Below are positions 48,831-60,365 of a stretch of DNA of 64,000 nt, piece by piece (positions within the stretch are counted from its first letter, which is position 1; each line of letters starts with the position of its first letter). Origin of the DNA: Limnohabitans sp. Jir61 (lineage in GTDB: Bacteria; Pseudomonadota; Gammaproteobacteria; Burkholderiales; Burkholderiaceae_C); the NCBI RefSeq assembly GCF_003063545.1, contig NZ_NESD01000004.1, forward strand, positions 1 to 64,000, in the 5' to 3' direction. The position numbers and the translations under genes are program-made. The notes beneath the pieces are model-generated. The model was not told the origin of the DNA and ran no database searches. It saw nothing but the letters and a program-made list of their open reading frames with translations.

Positions 48831-51668
48831 TTACAGCGTACGTGCCACCTCTTTGATCTCGAAGAATTCCAACACATCGCCTTCGACGATGTCGTTGTAG
48901 TTCTTGATGGTCAAACCGCACTCGAAGTTTTCTTTCACTTCTTTGGCATCGTCTTTGAAACGCTTCAAGCTGTCGAGTTCGCCAGTGAAGACCACCACGT
49001 TGTTGCGCAACAAACGCAACTTCGCATTGCGGCGTACCAAACCGGAGGTGACCATACAACCCGCGATCGCACCAATCTTGCTGACGCGCAGCACTTGGCG
49101 AATCTCGGCTGTACCGATGACTTCTTCTTTCTTGTCGGGTGTGAGCATGCCCGACATGGCTGCTTTGAGTTCGTCCACAGCGTCATAAATGATGTTGTAG
49201 TAACGAATGTCCACGCCATTGCTCTCGGCCAACTTGCGCGCACCAGCATCAGCACGTGTGTTGAAACCAATGATCACGGCCTTGGACGCGATCGACAAGT
49301 TGACATCGCTCTCGCTGATACCGCCCACTGCGGCGTACACCAACTGAACTTTGACTTCTGCGGTCGACAACTTGAGCAACGACGCAGCCAAAGCTTCTTG
49401 TGAACCCTGCACGTCGGCCTTGACGATGATGGGCAACAACTTGACTTCGCCAGACGTCATGTCGGAGAACATGTTCTCCAGCTTGGACGCTTGCTGCTTG
49501 GCCAACTTGGTGTTGCGCACCTTGCCTGCACGATAGGTCGCAATTTCGCGGGCACGACGCTCGTCGGTCATGACCATAAATTCGTCGCCCGCTTGCGGCA
49601 CTTCGGTGAGACCTTGAATCTCAACAGGAATCGATGGGCCTGCAGACTTGATCGGCTTGCCGTTCTCGTCCAACATGGCGCGCACGCGGCCATAGGTTTG
49701 ACCACCCAAGACCACGTCGCCCACATTGAGCGTACCGGACTGAACCAGTACCGTGGCCACAGGACCGCGACCTTTGTCCAAACGCGCTTCGATCACCAAG
49801 CCTTTGGCCATGGCGTCGACAGGCGCTTTGAGTTCGAGCACTTCAGCTTGCAAGAGCACTTGCTCCAGCAACTCGTCAATGCCTGCACCGGTTTTGGCAG
49901 AGACCTCACAGAACGGTGAATCACCACCGAACTCTTCAGGCACCACTTCTTCAGCCACCAGTTCGCCTTTGACGCGTTCTGGGTTAGCACCGGGTTTGTC
50001 AATCTTGTTGACCGCCACCACGATAGGCACACCAGCCGCTTTTGCGTGCTTGATGGCCTCTTTGGTTTGCGGCATCACGCCGTCGTCCGCCGCCACCACC
50101 AAGATGACGATGTCGGTGGCTTTCGCACCGCGAGCACGCATGGCCGTGAAGGCCTCGTGACCGGGCGTATCCAAGAAGGAAATCATGCCGCGTGGTGTTT
50201 CCACGTGGTAAGCGCCAATGTGTTGGGTAATGCCGCCAGCTTCGCCCGACGCGACTTTGGCGCGACGGATGTAGTCCAGCAAAGAAGTTTTACCGTGGTC
50301 CACGTGGCCCATGACTGTGACCACAGGGGCACGCGTGATGGACTCTGCTTGGTGGCCAGATGCTTCTTCTTCGGTAAAGGCTTCTGGATCGTCCAAAGCA
50401 GCAATCACCGCCTTGTGACCCATTTCTTCCACCACGATCATCGCTGTGTCTTGGTCCAAAGGCTGGTTGATGGTGGCCATTTGGCCGAGTTTCATCAACT
50501 GCTTGATGACTTCAGAGGCTTTGACCGCCATCTTGTGAGCCAATTCGCCCACAGTGATGGTTTCGGGCACGTGCACTTCGAGCACGCGTGCTTCGACCGG
50601 GGCTTGTGGAGCGCGGTCATCGTCACGGTCGCGGTCACGGCGGCCTTTGGGGCCTCCACGCCAGCTGTTGCGGCCCACACCACCACTCGCGTCACCGCGT
50701 GTTTTGATGGCTTTCTTTTTGGCTTGTTCGTCGGCCCAGCTGGAAGACAGCTTGGCGCTCTTGACTTCTTTGTTGCCAGGCGCTGCTGTACCAGGTGCAG
50801 CAGGTGCGCCAGGACGTGCACCAGCACCAGGTGTACCGGCGGGCTTGTGCAATGTGCCTTTGATGGCTTTTTCAGGCGCTGGTTCAGGCTTCTTAGCCAC
50901 CATTTGCTTTTGAGGCGTGCTCATCATCAAGCGAATGGCTTCGGCTTCGGCCAAAGCTTTGCGACGACGGGCGTCCAAATCCACAGCGCGAGCTGTGTCT
51001 TCGTCTGCACGTGCTTTAGAGGCAGCGGCAGCTTCCACACGAGCAGCTTCAGCAGCTTGTGCTTTGACGTCGACCACAGGCTCCGCAGCATCTGCTTTAG
51101 CTTCTGAGGCTGCTGTGTCAGAGACCTCAGCGGCTTCGGCTTGCGCCTTGGCTTTAGCGGCTTCAGCCTTGGCTTGATCTTTGGCTTCTTGCTCTTCGCG
51201 CAGGCGGCGTTTTTCGGCCAGCTCTTCTTCTTGGCGACGAATCAGCTCAGCTTGGCGGCGCGCTTCTTCTTCACGACGAGCCAATTCAGCGTGGTCGATC
51301 AAAGGTGCGGCAGGCGCTTCAACGGTAGCGGGCGCTGGTGCAGCTTGCACCTCAGTCGCCTCATCCTCATCACGCTTGACGAAGGTGCGTTTTTTACGCA
51401 CTTCAACTTGGATGGTGCGGGCTTTGCCTGTGGCGTCAGCTTGTTTGATCTCGGTGGTCGATTTCTTAACCAAGGTGATTTTCTTGCGCTCAGGAGAAGC
51501 CGTGCCATGGCTGGCTTGCAAATGGCTCAAGAGCTTTTGTTTGTCACCTTCGGTCAGCACATCGGCTGCCGAAGATTTTGCGACACCGGCTGCTTTGAGC
51601 TGGTCAAGCAGGGTGTCGGTTGGTTTTTTGAGTTCGCTGGCAAACTCGGCTACGGTCGTACTGGTCAT
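48831..51668 (-). CDS. infB: Translation initiation factor IF-2
   Basis: The 945-residue factor has an N-terminal IF2_N domain and a long Lys/Ala/Glu/Arg-rich low-complexity segment (about 90-340). The GTPase core has G1 at 454-461 (GHVDHGKT), [16 protein letters not shown] and [13 protein letters not shown], and the C-terminal domains C1/C2 end in [20 protein letters not shown]. It positions initiator tRNA on the 30S subunit. It sits between nusA and rbfA as expected. Confidence 0.98.
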   Translation of the reverse strand: MTSTTVAEFASELKKPTDTLLDQLKAAGVAKSSAADVLTEGDKQKLLSHLQASHGTASPERKKITLVKKSTTEIKQADATGKARTIQVEVRKKRTFVKRDEDEATEVQAAPAPATVEAPAAPLIDHAELARREEEARRQAELIRRQEEELAEKRRLREEQEAKDQAKAEAAKAKAQAEAAEVSDTAASEAKADAAEPVVDVKAQAAEAARVEAAAASKARADEDTARAVDLDARRRKALAEAEAIRLMMSTPQKQMVAKKPEPAPEKAIKGTLHKPAGTPGAGARPGAPAAPGTAAPGNKEVKSAKLSSSWADEQAKKKAIKTRGDASGGVGRNSWRGGPKGRRDRDRDDDRAPQAPVEARVLEVHVPETITVGELAHKMAVKASEVIKQLMKLGQMATINQPLDQDTAMIVVEEMGHKAVIAALDDPEAFTEEEASGHQAESITRAPVVTVMGHVDHGKTSLLDYIRRAKVASGEAGGITQHIGAYHVETPRGMISFLDTPGHEAFTAMRARGAKATDIVILVVAADDGVMPQTKEAIKHAKAAGVPIVVAVNKIDKPGANPERVKGELVAEEVVPEEFGGDSPFCEVSAKTGAGIDELLEQVLLQAEVLELKAPVDAMAKGLVIEARLDKGRGPVATVLVQSGTLNVGDVVLGGQTYGRVRAMLDENGKPIKSAGPSIPVEIQGLTEVPQAGDEFMVMTDERRAREIATYRAGKVRNTKLAKQQASKLENMFSDMTSGEVKLLPIIVKADVQGSQEALAASLLKLSTAEVKVQLVYAAVGGISESDVNLSIASKAVIIGFNTRADAGARKLAESNGVDIRYYNIIYDAVDELKAAMSGMLTPDKKEEVIGTAEIRQVLRVSKIGAIAGCMVTSGLVRRNAKLRLLRNNVVVFTGELDSLKRFKDDAKEVKENFECGLTIKNYNDIVEGDVLEFFEIKEVARTL

Positions 51669-51692
51669 CTCTGGTATTCCTCTCCATGACCG

Positions 51693-53177
51693 TTACTCTT
51701 GACCCGTGAACCAATGTTCACGTGCCTTCAAGATCAGGGCTTTGGCATCTTCTTCGCTTTGGCCGGTGATGGCTGTGAGCTCGTCCACGGCCAAATCGGC
51801 CAAATCGTCACGGGTGTGTACGCCGCTCTCAGCCAACATGGGCAAGAACTCCGCATTCAATCCTTCGAGGTCGCGCAAATCTTGCGAAACTTCTTCGACG
51901 CTCTCTTCGCGTGCAATTTCCATGGTGAGCAGCGCATCCTTGGCACGTGTGCGCAACTCATTGATGGTGTCTTCATCAAAGCTTTCGATTTCCAACATCT
52001 CTTGCAATGGCACATACGCCACTTCTTCGAGACTGGTGAAACCTTCTTCAATCAAGATGTCAGCCACTTCTTGGTCCACGTCCAACTTGGCCATGAACAA
52101 TTCGCGGATGCTGAAAGTTTCGTCAGCTTGTTTCTGAGCAGACTCAGCAGCATCCATGATGTTGATTTTCCAGCCGGTCAATTCAGCTGCCAAACGCACG
52201 TTTTGGCCACCGCGACCAATGGCGATGGCGAGGTTTTCTTCGTCCACCACCACATCCATGGCGTGACGCTCTTCGTCCACCACGATGGAGCTCACGTTGG
52301 CAGGTGCCAAAGCGCCAATCACAAACTGAGCTGGGTCTTCACTCCACAACACGATGTCCACGCGCTCGCCAGCGAGCTCAGTGGTCACGGCATTCACGCG
52401 AGTACCACGCACGCCCACACATGTACCGATAGGGTCCACGCGCTTGTCGTGAGAAATCACAGCGATCTTGGCGCGTGAACCAGCGTCACGGGCGCAAGAT
52501 TTGATCTCGAGCATGCCTTGTTCGATTTCTGGCACTTCATGGCGGAACAACTCGACCATGAATTCAGGGGCTGAACGAGACAAGATGATGGGAGCGCCGC
52601 GCAAAGTGAGGTCTACATCCATGATCATGGCGCGCACACGGTCACCGCTGCGGAAGTTTTCCTTAGGGATCATTTCGCTGCGACGCAGACGGCCTTCAAC
52701 GCGACCGGATTCAACAATCAAATCGCCCTTGTCCATTCGCTTGACGGTACCCACGAAGATCTTGTCGCCGCGCGACATGAAATCGTTGAGCAACATTTCG
52801 CGTTCAGCATCACGGATCTTTTGCAAGATCACTTGCTTGGCAGCCATCGCGCCGATACGGCCGATGGGCAAGGACTCGACGCCCTCTTCGATGTATTCGC
52901 CTTCTTCGACGTCGGCCACGCGCTCGCGGGCGTCCATCAACATTTCTTCGGCTTCTGGGTTTTGCAAACCTGCTTCATCAGGCACAACCAACCAACGGCG
53001 GAACGTTTCGTACTCGCCAGTGTCGCGGTTCATCGCCACGCGAATGTCCACTTCACCTTCGTACAACTTCTTCGTGGCTTGGGCCAGCGCCAACTCGACG
53101 GCGCCAAACACCACATCGCGTTCGACGTTTTTCTCGCGCGAGATTGCCTCGACCAGCATCAACATTTCGCGGTTCAT
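51693..53177 (-). CDS. nusA: Transcription termination/antitermination factor NusA
   Basis: The 494-residue protein has the N-terminal RNA-polymerase-binding domain, an S1 domain (about 135-200, [18 protein letters not shown]), two KH domains ([37 protein letters not shown]), and the two C-terminal acidic helix-hairpin domains ending in [10 protein letters not shown]. It modulates pausing and termination. It lies 28 bases after rimP and 24 bases before infB. Confidence 0.97.
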   Translation of the reverse strand: MNREMLMLVEAISREKNVERDVVFGAVELALAQATKKLYEGEVDIRVAMNRDTGEYETFRRWLVVPDEAGLQNPEAEEMLMDARERVADVEEGEYIEEGVESLPIGRIGAMAAKQVILQKIRDAEREMLLNDFMSRGDKIFVGTVKRMDKGDLIVESGRVEGRLRRSEMIPKENFRSGDRVRAMIMDVDLTLRGAPIILSRSAPEFMVELFRHEVPEIEQGMLEIKSCARDAGSRAKIAVISHDKRVDPIGTCVGVRGTRVNAVTTELAGERVDIVLWSEDPAQFVIGALAPANVSSIVVDEERHAMDVVVDEENLAIAIGRGGQNVRLAAELTGWKINIMDAAESAQKQADETFSIRELFMAKLDVDQEVADILIEEGFTSLEEVAYVPLQEMLEIESFDEDTINELRTRAKDALLTMEIAREESVEEVSQDLRDLEGLNAEFLPMLAESGVHTRDDLADLAVDELTAITGQSEEDAKALILKAREHWFTGQE

Positions 53178-53205
53178 GATCGGTTACTCCTTCTCTTACC
53201 TATGT

Positions 53206-53766
53206 TCAACGGGGCTTTTTGCCCTTGAAATCCACAATCGGAGCCAGACGTGCTTCTCGCAGCTCGTCCAGCGTGAAACCCAGTGCATGCACTGGCATTT
53301 CGGCTAATCTTTTGGGGCTCACTTTTTGACCAGGCTTGGCCTTGACTTCATCACGCCACGTGATTTGCCATCCCGCACCATCGTCGGTGCACTCTAAAGT
53401 GCCACGGAATTTTTTGCGGGTTGCAGCCACTTGGCCTGCAGCGGCTGCGCCAATGGGAGCCTTGAGCGTGAGGTCCACCTCTTCGCCCACAAAGCGCTCG
53501 AAATCAGCTTGGTGACGCAAGGGACGATCAATGCCCGGTGACGACACCTCAAGGCGGGCGTAGTCCGCGCCATCCACTTCAAGTGCAAATTGCAATTGGC
53601 GTGTGACGCGCTCGCAATCTTCGACATTGACGGGCTGTACAGGTTCGCCAGCCGTCCAAGGCATATCAATTGTGATGCGCAAGAGACCTCCGGCGGAGCG
53701 TTCAATCTCTACCAGGTCGTAACCTAAACCGGTCACTGTTTGTTCTACTGTTTGCTGCAAACTCAC
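53206..53766 (-). CDS. rimP: Ribosome maturation factor RimP
   Basis: I use the GTG at 53766 (product starts with SLQQTVEQTVTGLGYDL after the initiator), because the 13-residue extension to 53805 is not family-like. The 186-residue protein has the RimP N-terminal domain (GLGYDLVEIERSAGGLLRITID; CERVTRQLQFALEVDG; RLEVSSPGIDRPL) and the C-terminal SH3-like domain. It is needed for 30S maturation and is the first gene of the rimP-nusA-infB operon. Confidence 0.93.
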   Translation of the reverse strand: MSLQQTVEQTVTGLGYDLVEIERSAGGLLRITIDMPWTAGEPVQPVNVEDCERVTRQLQFALEVDGADYARLEVSSPGIDRPLRHQADFERFVGEEVDLTLKAPIGAAAAGQVAATRKKFRGTLECTDDGAGWQITWRDEVKAKPGQKVSPKRLAEMPVHALGFTLDELREARLAPIVDFKGKKPR

Positions 53767-53811
53767 GTCGACGAATAGCCTTGATATCAAATGTTCAAAA
53801 AACAAACGACC

Positions 53812-53841
53812 AAAAAAAACGAGCGGTAATTACCCGCCCGT
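53812..53841 (-). terminator. Rho-independent terminator of the yej operon
   Basis: On the minus strand an 8-bp stem ACGGGCGG/CCGCTCGT (one G-U pair) with loop GTAATTA is followed by eight T residues. A second pair of arms (ACGACCAAA near 53807-53815 and TTTGGTCGT near 53841-53849) could extend the hairpin. It separates yejF from rimP. Confidence 0.88.
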
Positions 53842-53902
53842 TTGGTCGTGAAGCGCTTATTGTAGCGCCTAAATGCTTGATTATCAAAGGATAAATGCTA
53901 TT

Positions 53903-55537
53903 TTAGGCGTCAGCCCCCACCAAAATCTTCGTATAGGGGGCTTGCGGATTGTTCAGCACTTGCTCAAACGTGCCCGCCTCCACCACCTTACCTGCCTGCA
54001 TGACCATGACATGGTGCGCCATGGCACGGATGACCGAGACATCATGGGTGATGAGCAAATAGCTCAAACCTCGCTCGCGCTGGAGCTTTTGCAAGAGTTG
54101 CAGCACTTGAAGCTGGGTGGTGGCATCCAAAGCGCTGGTGGGTTCGTCCAAGACCAAGACCTGCGGCTCTATGACCAAGGCACGGGCAATAGCCAAGCGC
54201 TGACGCTGGCCACCCGAAAACTCATGCGGGTAGCGCTGCAGCAAGCCCGGAAACTCAGTTTCGGTCAAACCCACAGCCGCCAAGGTCACCAAAATGCGGC
54301 GCAACCTACCCAAATCATCCAGTTGAGGGGCATGCAGCGTCAGCCCTTCAGAGACCAGTTCGCTGACGTTCATGCGAGGTGAAAGCGATGAAAAAGGGTC
54401 TTGAAACACCACCTGCACTTTGCGACGCAAAGGCAAGTCTTGGGTAGCCTTGCCTTGCCACGCCACGCCATCAACGGTGAGCGTTCCCTCAGAAGGCATC
54501 AGGCCAAGCGCCGCCAAAGCCAAGGTGGTTTTACCCGAGCCCGACTCGCCAATCACGCCAAGGGTTTGCCCCGCACGCAAATCAAAGCTCGCCCCCTCGA
54601 CGGCGACAAACTTAGCACCTCTGAACCACCCCAACCATCCAGCACGGCGAATGGGATAACTCACCCGCAGAGCTCTTGCCTGCATCACCGTTGGCGCATT
54701 GCTTTTAGCTTCGACGACCTCGCGCGGTGGTTGGCTATTGATCAGTTTTTGGGTGTATGGGTGCTCTGGGTAAGTCAACACCACATCCACCGCACCCGAT
54801 TCGACCACCACGCCTTTTTCCATCACCAACACTTGGTCAGCAAAGTAGCGCACAGTATTCAAATCATGCGTAATGAGTAACACCGCCATGCCGAAGCGTT
54901 TTTGCAAGTCGCTGAGCAAATCCAAAATTTGCGCTCGCAAAGACACATCCAACGCCGTGGTCGGCTCATCGGCCACCAACAGGCGGGGTCGGCAAGCCAA
55001 AGCCATGGCAATCATCACGCGCTGGCGTTGGCCGCCTGAGAGCTGATGCGGATAAGCACTGGCGCGGCGTACCGGCTCGGGAATACCTGTGAGGTTAAGC
55101 AACTCCACGGCCTCGTGCCAAGCCTCTGCCTTGGTCATGCCACGTTTGAGCTCAAGCACCTCGGCAATTTGATCGCCCACCATCATCAAAGGGTTCAAAG
55201 CCGTCATGGGCTCTTGAAACACAAAGGCAATGTCTTGGCCGCGAATGTTGACCAACTCACGCTCGCTGAGTTTGACCAAGTCATGCGTATGCGGCGCGTC
55301 CGTGGCCTCTGGCGCAAGCGTGTCCGCATCTTGGGCAGTCCACAACACGCGCCCTGACACACGTGCGCCTTCAAGCAGTTTGACAAAGCTCAGCGCGGTC
55401 ACGCTTTTGCCAGAGCCTGACTCGCCCACCAAAGCGAGCTTTTCGCCAAGGTCTAAGTTGAAGCTGATGCCTTTAACAACATCTTCTGATTGGAAACCAA
55501 TGCGCAAATCGCGCACCTGAAGCAAAGGCAGTCTCAT
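53903..55537 (-). CDS. yejF: ABC transporter ATP-binding protein, two fused NBDs (YejF-like)
   Basis: The 544-residue cytoplasmic protein carries two complete nucleotide-binding domains. The first (about 1-260) has Walker A GESGSGKSV, signature LSGGQRQRV and Walker B LLVADEPT. The second (about 285-535) has Walker A GESGSGKTT, signature FSGGQRQRL and Walker B VLVLDEPTSALD. This duplicated layout is typical of YejF, the ATPase of the YejABEF oligopeptide/microcin C importer. Its ATG overlaps the yejE stop by 4 bases. Confidence 0.93.
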   Translation of the reverse strand: MRLPLLQVRDLRIGFQSEDVVKGISFNLDLGEKLALVGESGSGKSVTALSFVKLLEGARVSGRVLWTAQDADTLAPEATDAPHTHDLVKLSERELVNIRGQDIAFVFQEPMTALNPLMMVGDQIAEVLELKRGMTKAEAWHEAVELLNLTGIPEPVRRASAYPHQLSGGQRQRVMIAMALACRPRLLVADEPTTALDVSLRAQILDLLSDLQKRFGMAVLLITHDLNTVRYFADQVLVMEKGVVVESGAVDVVLTYPEHPYTQKLINSQPPREVVEAKSNAPTVMQARALRVSYPIRRAGWLGWFRGAKFVAVEGASFDLRAGQTLGVIGESGSGKTTLALAALGLMPSEGTLTVDGVAWQGKATQDLPLRRKVQVVFQDPFSSLSPRMNVSELVSEGLTLHAPQLDDLGRLRRILVTLAAVGLTETEFPGLLQRYPHEFSGGQRQRLAIARALVIEPQVLVLDEPTSALDATTQLQVLQLLQKLQRERGLSYLLITHDVSVIRAMAHHVMVMQAGKVVEAGTFEQVLNNPQAPYTKILVGADA

Positions 55538-56577
55538 GAGCGTGCCTTTCTGGGGTCTAGTGCATCGCGCAACGCGTCACCCATGAAAGTGAGCAACATC
55601 AAGGTCACGACCAACACGGCAAAGGTGAAAAGAGAAATCCACCACGCATCAATGTTGTTTTTGCCTTGTGCCAACAACTCACCCAAGCTAGGCGTTCCGG
55701 GTGGCACGCCCAAGCCTAGAAAATCGAGCGAGGTCAGCGACAAGATGGCCGCGCTCATGCGAAACGGCAAAAAGGTCACCACTGGCGTCAAGCTGTTAGG
55801 CAATACATGACGCCACATGATTTGCGCATCGGACAGCCCCAACGCACGAGCAGCACGCACGTAGTCGAGTTGGCGATTACGCAAGAACTCGGCGCGCACA
55901 TAGTCGGACAGCCCCATCCAGCCGAAGAGGCCCAACAAAATCAAGAGCAAGGTGATGCTCGGGTCGAACACCGCCGAGAAGATGATGAGCAAGTACAGCT
56001 CAGGCATGGCGCTCCACACCTCAATGAAACGTTGCATCGCAAGGTCAGTCTTTCCACCAAAAAAACCTTGCAATGCCCCCGTCAAAATGCCTATGACGGT
56101 GCCAAACATGGTGAGCGCCAAAGCAAACAACACCGAGATTCGAAAGCCATACAGCAAGCGTGCCAGCACATCACGACCGCGGTCGTCTGTGCCAAACCAG
56201 TTTTCCCATGAAGGTGGCGCAGGATTGGGCGTGGCAGCAAAGTAATTGAGCGTGGTGTGGTGGAAAGGAATGGGCGGATACAAGGCCCAGTTACCAGGTT
56301 TGTCGAACTGCGACTGAATGAAAGGGTCTAAGAAATCTGTGGGTGTCTCAAAGTCGCCGCCAAACGTTGTCTCAGGTTGGTTGTAAACGATGGGCATGTA
56401 AAAACTGCCGTTGTAGCGAGCCAGCAAGGGCTTGTCGTTACACAGCACTTCAGCAAACAAGCTCAAGGCGAAGAAGAACACAAACAACACCAAGCTGTAA
56501 AAGCCTAGGCGATTATTCCTAAAGCGCAACCAAGCACGCTGCGTGGGCGACAAAGTGGCTTCAGTCAAATTTGACAC
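55534..56577 (-). CDS. yejE: Peptide ABC transporter permease YejE
   Basis: I use the GTG at 56577 (347 residues); a TTG at 56568 (then TEATLSPTQRAW) is equally plausible. The upstream ATG at 56631 lies deep in yejB. The protein has an N-terminal membrane segment (FYSLVLFVFFFALSLFAEV), a long YejE-type periplasmic insertion including GTDDRGRDVLARLLYGFRIS, and the BPD_transp_1 domain with the EAA loop ([24 protein letters not shown]). It overlaps the yejB 3' end. Confidence 0.9.
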   Translation of the reverse strand: MSNLTEATLSPTQRAWLRFRNNRLGFYSLVLFVFFFALSLFAEVLCNDKPLLARYNGSFYMPIVYNQPETTFGGDFETPTDFLDPFIQSQFDKPGNWALYPPIPFHHTTLNYFAATPNPAPPSWENWFGTDDRGRDVLARLLYGFRISVLFALALTMFGTVIGILTGALQGFFGGKTDLAMQRFIEVWSAMPELYLLIIFSAVFDPSITLLLILLGLFGWMGLSDYVRAEFLRNRQLDYVRAARALGLSDAQIMWRHVLPNSLTPVVTFLPFRMSAAILSLTSLDFLGLGVPPGTPSLGELLAQGKNNIDAWWISLFTFAVLVVTLMLLTFMGDALRDALDPRKARS

Positions 56578-57595
56578 GCGGATCCACCCATACATAGCAA
56601 AGGTCGCTGATGAGCTTGGTGACCAAGCCAATCAACGTGAACAAATACAAAGTCCCGAGTACCACAGGATAGTCGCGGCGCATGACGCTTTCATAGCTCA
56701 GCAGACCCAAACCATCCAATGAGAACAAGGTTTCGATCAACAACGACCCAGTGAAGAACGCACCAATAAAAGCCGCAGGAAAACCTGTGACCAATGGAAT
56801 GAGTGCATTGCGAAACACATGGTTCCAAATCACACGCCGCTCGGACAAACCTTTGGCGCGTGCGGTGAGCACATATTGCTTGCGAATTTCTTCCAACATG
56901 GCGTTTTTGGTGAGCAGCGTGGTCACCGCAAAGGCGCCCAACACACTTGAAGTCACGGGTAGCACGATGTGCCACAAGTAATCGGTGATGCGCGCACCCC
57001 ATGTGAGCTGCTCCCAGTTGGCCGAGGTCAAACCACGCAGCGGGAACCACTGCAGCTGACCACCAAACACCACCAGCAACGCCACGCCGAGGACAAAGCC
57101 AGGAACCGCAAAGCCAATCAAAACCACCAAGCTACTGACCAAATCAAATGTTGAGCCCGCACGCACGGCTTTGGCCACACCTAAAGGAACTGAGATGAGG
57201 TAACTCAACAAGAACGTCCACAGGCCCAGACTGATAGAGACTGGCATTTTTTCTTTCACCAACTCCCAAACGGTTTTGGGATAAAAAAAGCTTTTGCCCA
57301 AATCGAACACGGCGAACTGCTGAAGCATTTGCAAGAAACGTTCAGTCGGCGGTTTGTCAAAGCCATACTGTTGGCGAATTTCTTCAATGCGTGCAGCGTC
57401 TACACCTTGACGACCACGATAGCCCGCACCCGCCACAACAGCGCCCTCGCCTCCGCTGTCGCGGCCTTGCAACTGCGACACCATTTGCTCCACCGGTCCG
57501 CCCGGCACAAACTGAATCACCACAAAGGTCATCAGCAACACGCCAAACAAGGTAGGAATCATCAATAACAAACGACGCAGGATGTACGAACTCAT
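56561..57595 (-). CDS. yejB: Peptide ABC transporter permease YejB
   Basis: ATG 57595 starts the family-like N-terminus [20 protein letters not shown]; the longer frame to 57673 overlaps yejA. The 344-residue permease has about six membrane segments and the EAA loop YVLTARAKGLSERRVIWNHVFRNALIP. The inserted segment EEIRQQYGFDKPPTERFLQML is typical of YejB. Its ATG overlaps the yejA stop (ATGA), showing tight translational coupling. Confidence 0.93.
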   Translation of the reverse strand: MSSYILRRLLLMIPTLFGVLLMTFVVIQFVPGGPVEQMVSQLQGRDSGGEGAVVAGAGYRGRQGVDAARIEEIRQQYGFDKPPTERFLQMLQQFAVFDLGKSFFYPKTVWELVKEKMPVSISLGLWTFLLSYLISVPLGVAKAVRAGSTFDLVSSLVVLIGFAVPGFVLGVALLVVFGGQLQWFPLRGLTSANWEQLTWGARITDYLWHIVLPVTSSVLGAFAVTTLLTKNAMLEEIRKQYVLTARAKGLSERRVIWNHVFRNALIPLVTGFPAAFIGAFFTGSLLIETLFSLDGLGLLSYESVMRRDYPVVLGTLYLFTLIGLVTKLISDLCYVWVDPRVKFD

Positions 57596-59454
57596 GGTGC
57601 ACGCTCCGATCGTTTGGTTGCGGCCAAAGTGGCACGGTTGTCGATGGTGGCCCACCAAGTGGAGGATGCCCACGTTTCAGGCTGGTAGTAGCGCGGCATG
57701 ACGGCGGGTAGCTCGAAGCGACCATTGCGCCAAGCCACACGGTGCACAGCGCCGTACCAATGCGGCACGCTGTAGTGGCCATGACGCAGCACACGGTCTA
57801 AGGCACGTACAGCGGTGATGAGCTGAGGCCGCGTTTTGGCGGATGTGACGTTTTCTAGCAAAGCATCGACGGCAGGATCTTGAATGCCAATGAAGTTACC
57901 AGAACCTTCGGTGGTCGCAGCTTTGGAGCCAAAGCGCTCCATCAGCTCCGTGCCTGGTGACTCGCTGCCCACAATGCGGTTGCTGATGATTTCAAAATCA
58001 AACACGTCAAGACGCTTTTGCAAAATCGCAAAGTCAATGATTTTGTGGTTCACCTGAAAGCCAAGCTTCTCTAAATTTTTGCTGTACGGCGTGATGACTC
58101 GACCCAATGCGCCTGAGTTATCCAAAAACTCAATGGTGAAGGGCTCGCCCTTGGCGTTGCGCAGAGCGCCATCGCGGTATGTCCACCCCGCCTCGGCCAA
58201 CAAAGCCTTGGCGCGACGCAAATGGTCGCGCAAGGTATCGCCAGACTTGGGGTCTAAGGAGGTGCGCGGCGGCAAAGGCACGGCATCTTTGAACACATGG
58301 GGCGAGAGCTTGTCACGCAACGGTGTGAGCAAGGCCAGCTCCGCCGCATCTGGCATGCCAGTGGCCTCGAAATCACTCGCCACGAAGTAACCTCGCACGC
58401 GCTGGTAGGCACCGTAAAAGAGCTGACGGTTCATCCATTCAAAGTCCATCGCCAAGGCGATGGCTTCACGCACACGTGCATCTTTGAATTTAGGCAAACG
58501 GGTGTTGAACATGAAGCCCTGAAAGTCTCCCGCATTGCTGTGCTTGAACTCGCTCTTCATCAATTGGCGCGTCGCAAACTGTTTACCCGTGTAGCCCCTC
58601 GCCCAATCACGCGCAATGAAAGATTGCACCAAGTCAAATTCGCCGGCCTTGAAGCCTTCAAGCTGCGCGGTGTTGTCTTTGTAGAGGCGATAGGTGATGC
58701 GGTCAAAGTTAAACAACCCCTTGCGCACATTCAAATCACGCGCCCAGTAGTTGTTGTCGCGTTCGTAGCTCACATCGCGGCCAAACACCACGCGGCCAAT
58801 TTTGTAGGGCCCGCTGCCAATGGGCGTGTCAGTGACAATTTTGTCGAACGGTTTGGTTCGACCATCTTCTTCACCCCAGTGCCGACTGAACACTGGCATA
58901 CCGCCCACGATCAAAGGCAGCTCGGGGTTCACGCGCTTGAAGTCAAAGCGAATGGTGCGAGGATCGACCACCGTGACACCCGAGACCTCGGCATAGAGCG
59001 AACGAAACTGCGGCGCCGCTTGCTTGCTGATGAGTTGTTCGAACGAATATTTCACATCCTCTGCCATCACAGCATCGCCGTTGTGAAAGCGGGCTTGTGG
59101 ACGCAATTTGAAAGTGACTGATCGCCGGTCAGCTGCCACGTTCACATCCTCAGCCAACAGACCATAAGAGGTGGTGGGTTCGTCCATCGTGCCTGTGAGC
59201 AAGGATTCAAACACCAAAGCCATCAAGCCGGGCGCCGCATTGCCTTTGAGGGTGAAAGGGTTGTACTTGTCAAAGCTCGACAAACGCGAAGGCGGGACCA
59301 GCACGAGCTCACCACCTTTGGGAGCCAGTGGGTTGGCATAGTCGAAGTTTTTAAAGCTAGCTGGATATTTGATATCTCCAAATTGAGCGTACGCGTGCCC
59401 CGCCCACGTGGGGCCTGAACAGAAAAACGCCAACAAAATGAGGAAGCTACGCAT
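57592..59454 (-). CDS. yejA: Peptide-binding protein of ABC transporter YejA
   Basis: ATG 59454 begins a signal peptide ([24 protein letters not shown]); the frame extending to 59772 runs antisense to fabI and is rejected. The 620-residue protein is a cluster C solute-binding protein (SBP_bac_5), with [36 protein letters not shown] and [16 protein letters not shown] near the end. It binds oligopeptides in the periplasm. The gene is 36 bases from the divergent fabI, so the two promoters must be packed together or overlap. Confidence 0.92.
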   Translation of the reverse strand: MRSFLILLAFFCSGPTWAGHAYAQFGDIKYPASFKNFDYANPLAPKGGELVLVPPSRLSSFDKYNPFTLKGNAAPGLMALVFESLLTGTMDEPTTSYGLLAEDVNVAADRRSVTFKLRPQARFHNGDAVMAEDVKYSFEQLISKQAAPQFRSLYAEVSGVTVVDPRTIRFDFKRVNPELPLIVGGMPVFSRHWGEEDGRTKPFDKIVTDTPIGSGPYKIGRVVFGRDVSYERDNNYWARDLNVRKGLFNFDRITYRLYKDNTAQLEGFKAGEFDLVQSFIARDWARGYTGKQFATRQLMKSEFKHSNAGDFQGFMFNTRLPKFKDARVREAIALAMDFEWMNRQLFYGAYQRVRGYFVASDFEATGMPDAAELALLTPLRDKLSPHVFKDAVPLPPRTSLDPKSGDTLRDHLRRAKALLAEAGWTYRDGALRNAKGEPFTIEFLDNSGALGRVITPYSKNLEKLGFQVNHKIIDFAILQKRLDVFDFEIISNRIVGSESPGTELMERFGSKAATTEGSGNFIGIQDPAVDALLENVTSAKTRPQLITAVRALDRVLRHGHYSVPHWYGAVHRVAWRNGRFELPAVMPRYYQPETWASSTWWATIDNRATLAATKRSERAP

Positions 59455-59490
59455 GCGACAATTCTGCAAGATTTTTTTGGAGAGATTTAC

Positions 59491-60303
59491 ATGAGTACAA
59501 AAACGGGTTTCCTGTCTGGCAAAAAACTTCTGATCACGGGCGTGCTGTCTAACCGATCGATCGCTTATGGCATCGCCAAAGCTTGTCACGACCAAGGTGC
59601 CGAGTTGGCCTTTAGCTACGTGGGCGAACGCTTCAAAGACCGTATCACCGAATTCGCGGCTGACTTCGACTCTAAACTCATTTTCGACTGCGACGTGAGC
59701 AGCGACGAACAAATCACCCAAATGTTCAAAGACCTGTCGGCCCACTGGCCTACGTTTGACGGCTTTGTGCACTCCATCGGCTACGCCCCACGCGAAGCCA
59801 TTGCAGGTGATTTCTTGGAAGGTTTGTCACGCGAAGGTTTTCAAATTGCCCACGACATCAGCGCATACAGCTTCCCAGCGATGGCCAAAGCCGCTCTGCC
59901 CTACCTCAACGACAACTCAGCCGTGTTGACCCTGTCGTATTTGGGCGCCATCCGTACCGTGCCCAACTACAACACCATGGGCTTGGCCAAAGCCTCGCTC
60001 GAGGCGTCTGTGCGCTACTTGGCCGAATCTTTGGGTGCCAAAGGTCGCAACCTGCGCGCCAACGGCATCAGCGCCGGCCCCATCAAAACCCTGGCTGCCA
60101 GCGGCATCAAAGGCTTTGGCAAGATTTTGAGCGTGGTGGCTGAAGCCTCTCCAATTCGCCGCAACGTGACCATCGAAGACGTGGGCAACGTGGCTGCGTT
60201 CTTGATGTCCAACTTGGCCGCAGGCGTGACCGCCGAAATCACCTATGTGGACGGCGGATTTAGCCAAGTTGTAGGTGGCATTGCCGAGCCTGTAGCCGAG
60301 TAA
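59491..60303 (+). CDS. fabI: Enoyl-[acyl-carrier-protein] reductase (NADH)
   Basis: The 270-residue SDR-type enzyme performs the last step of fatty-acid elongation. The nucleotide-binding segment is [18 protein letters not shown] and the catalytic residues Y150, Y160 and K167 lie in [26 protein letters not shown] precedes the ATG at good spacing. It diverges from yejA and is followed by the DNA ligase gene on the same strand. Confidence 0.97.
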   Translation: MSTKTGFLSGKKLLITGVLSNRSIAYGIAKACHDQGAELAFSYVGERFKDRITEFAADFDSKLIFDCDVSSDEQITQMFKDLSAHWPTFDGFVHSIGYAPREAIAGDFLEGLSREGFQIAHDISAYSFPAMAKAALPYLNDNSAVLTLSYLGAIRTVPNYNTMGLAKASLEASVRYLAESLGAKGRNLRANGISAGPIKTLAASGIKGFGKILSVVAEASPIRRNVTIEDVGNVAAFLMSNLAAGVTAEITYVDGGFSQVVGGIAEPVAE

Positions 60304-60365
60304 GCTGGCGCTCCTGGCCACGCGGGTGGCCACAAATGTGGGCTGAATGCCCCAAGGAGACGATC

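Noticed and set aside
50046-51107. A 353-residue plus-strand frame opposite infB
   Set aside because: Shadow of IF-2; Cys/Phe/His-rich with no recognisable motif.
53781-53790. TTGATATCAA palindrome upstream of rimP as an FNR site
   Set aside because: The half-sites are adjacent, without the four-base spacer required by FNR-type regulators.
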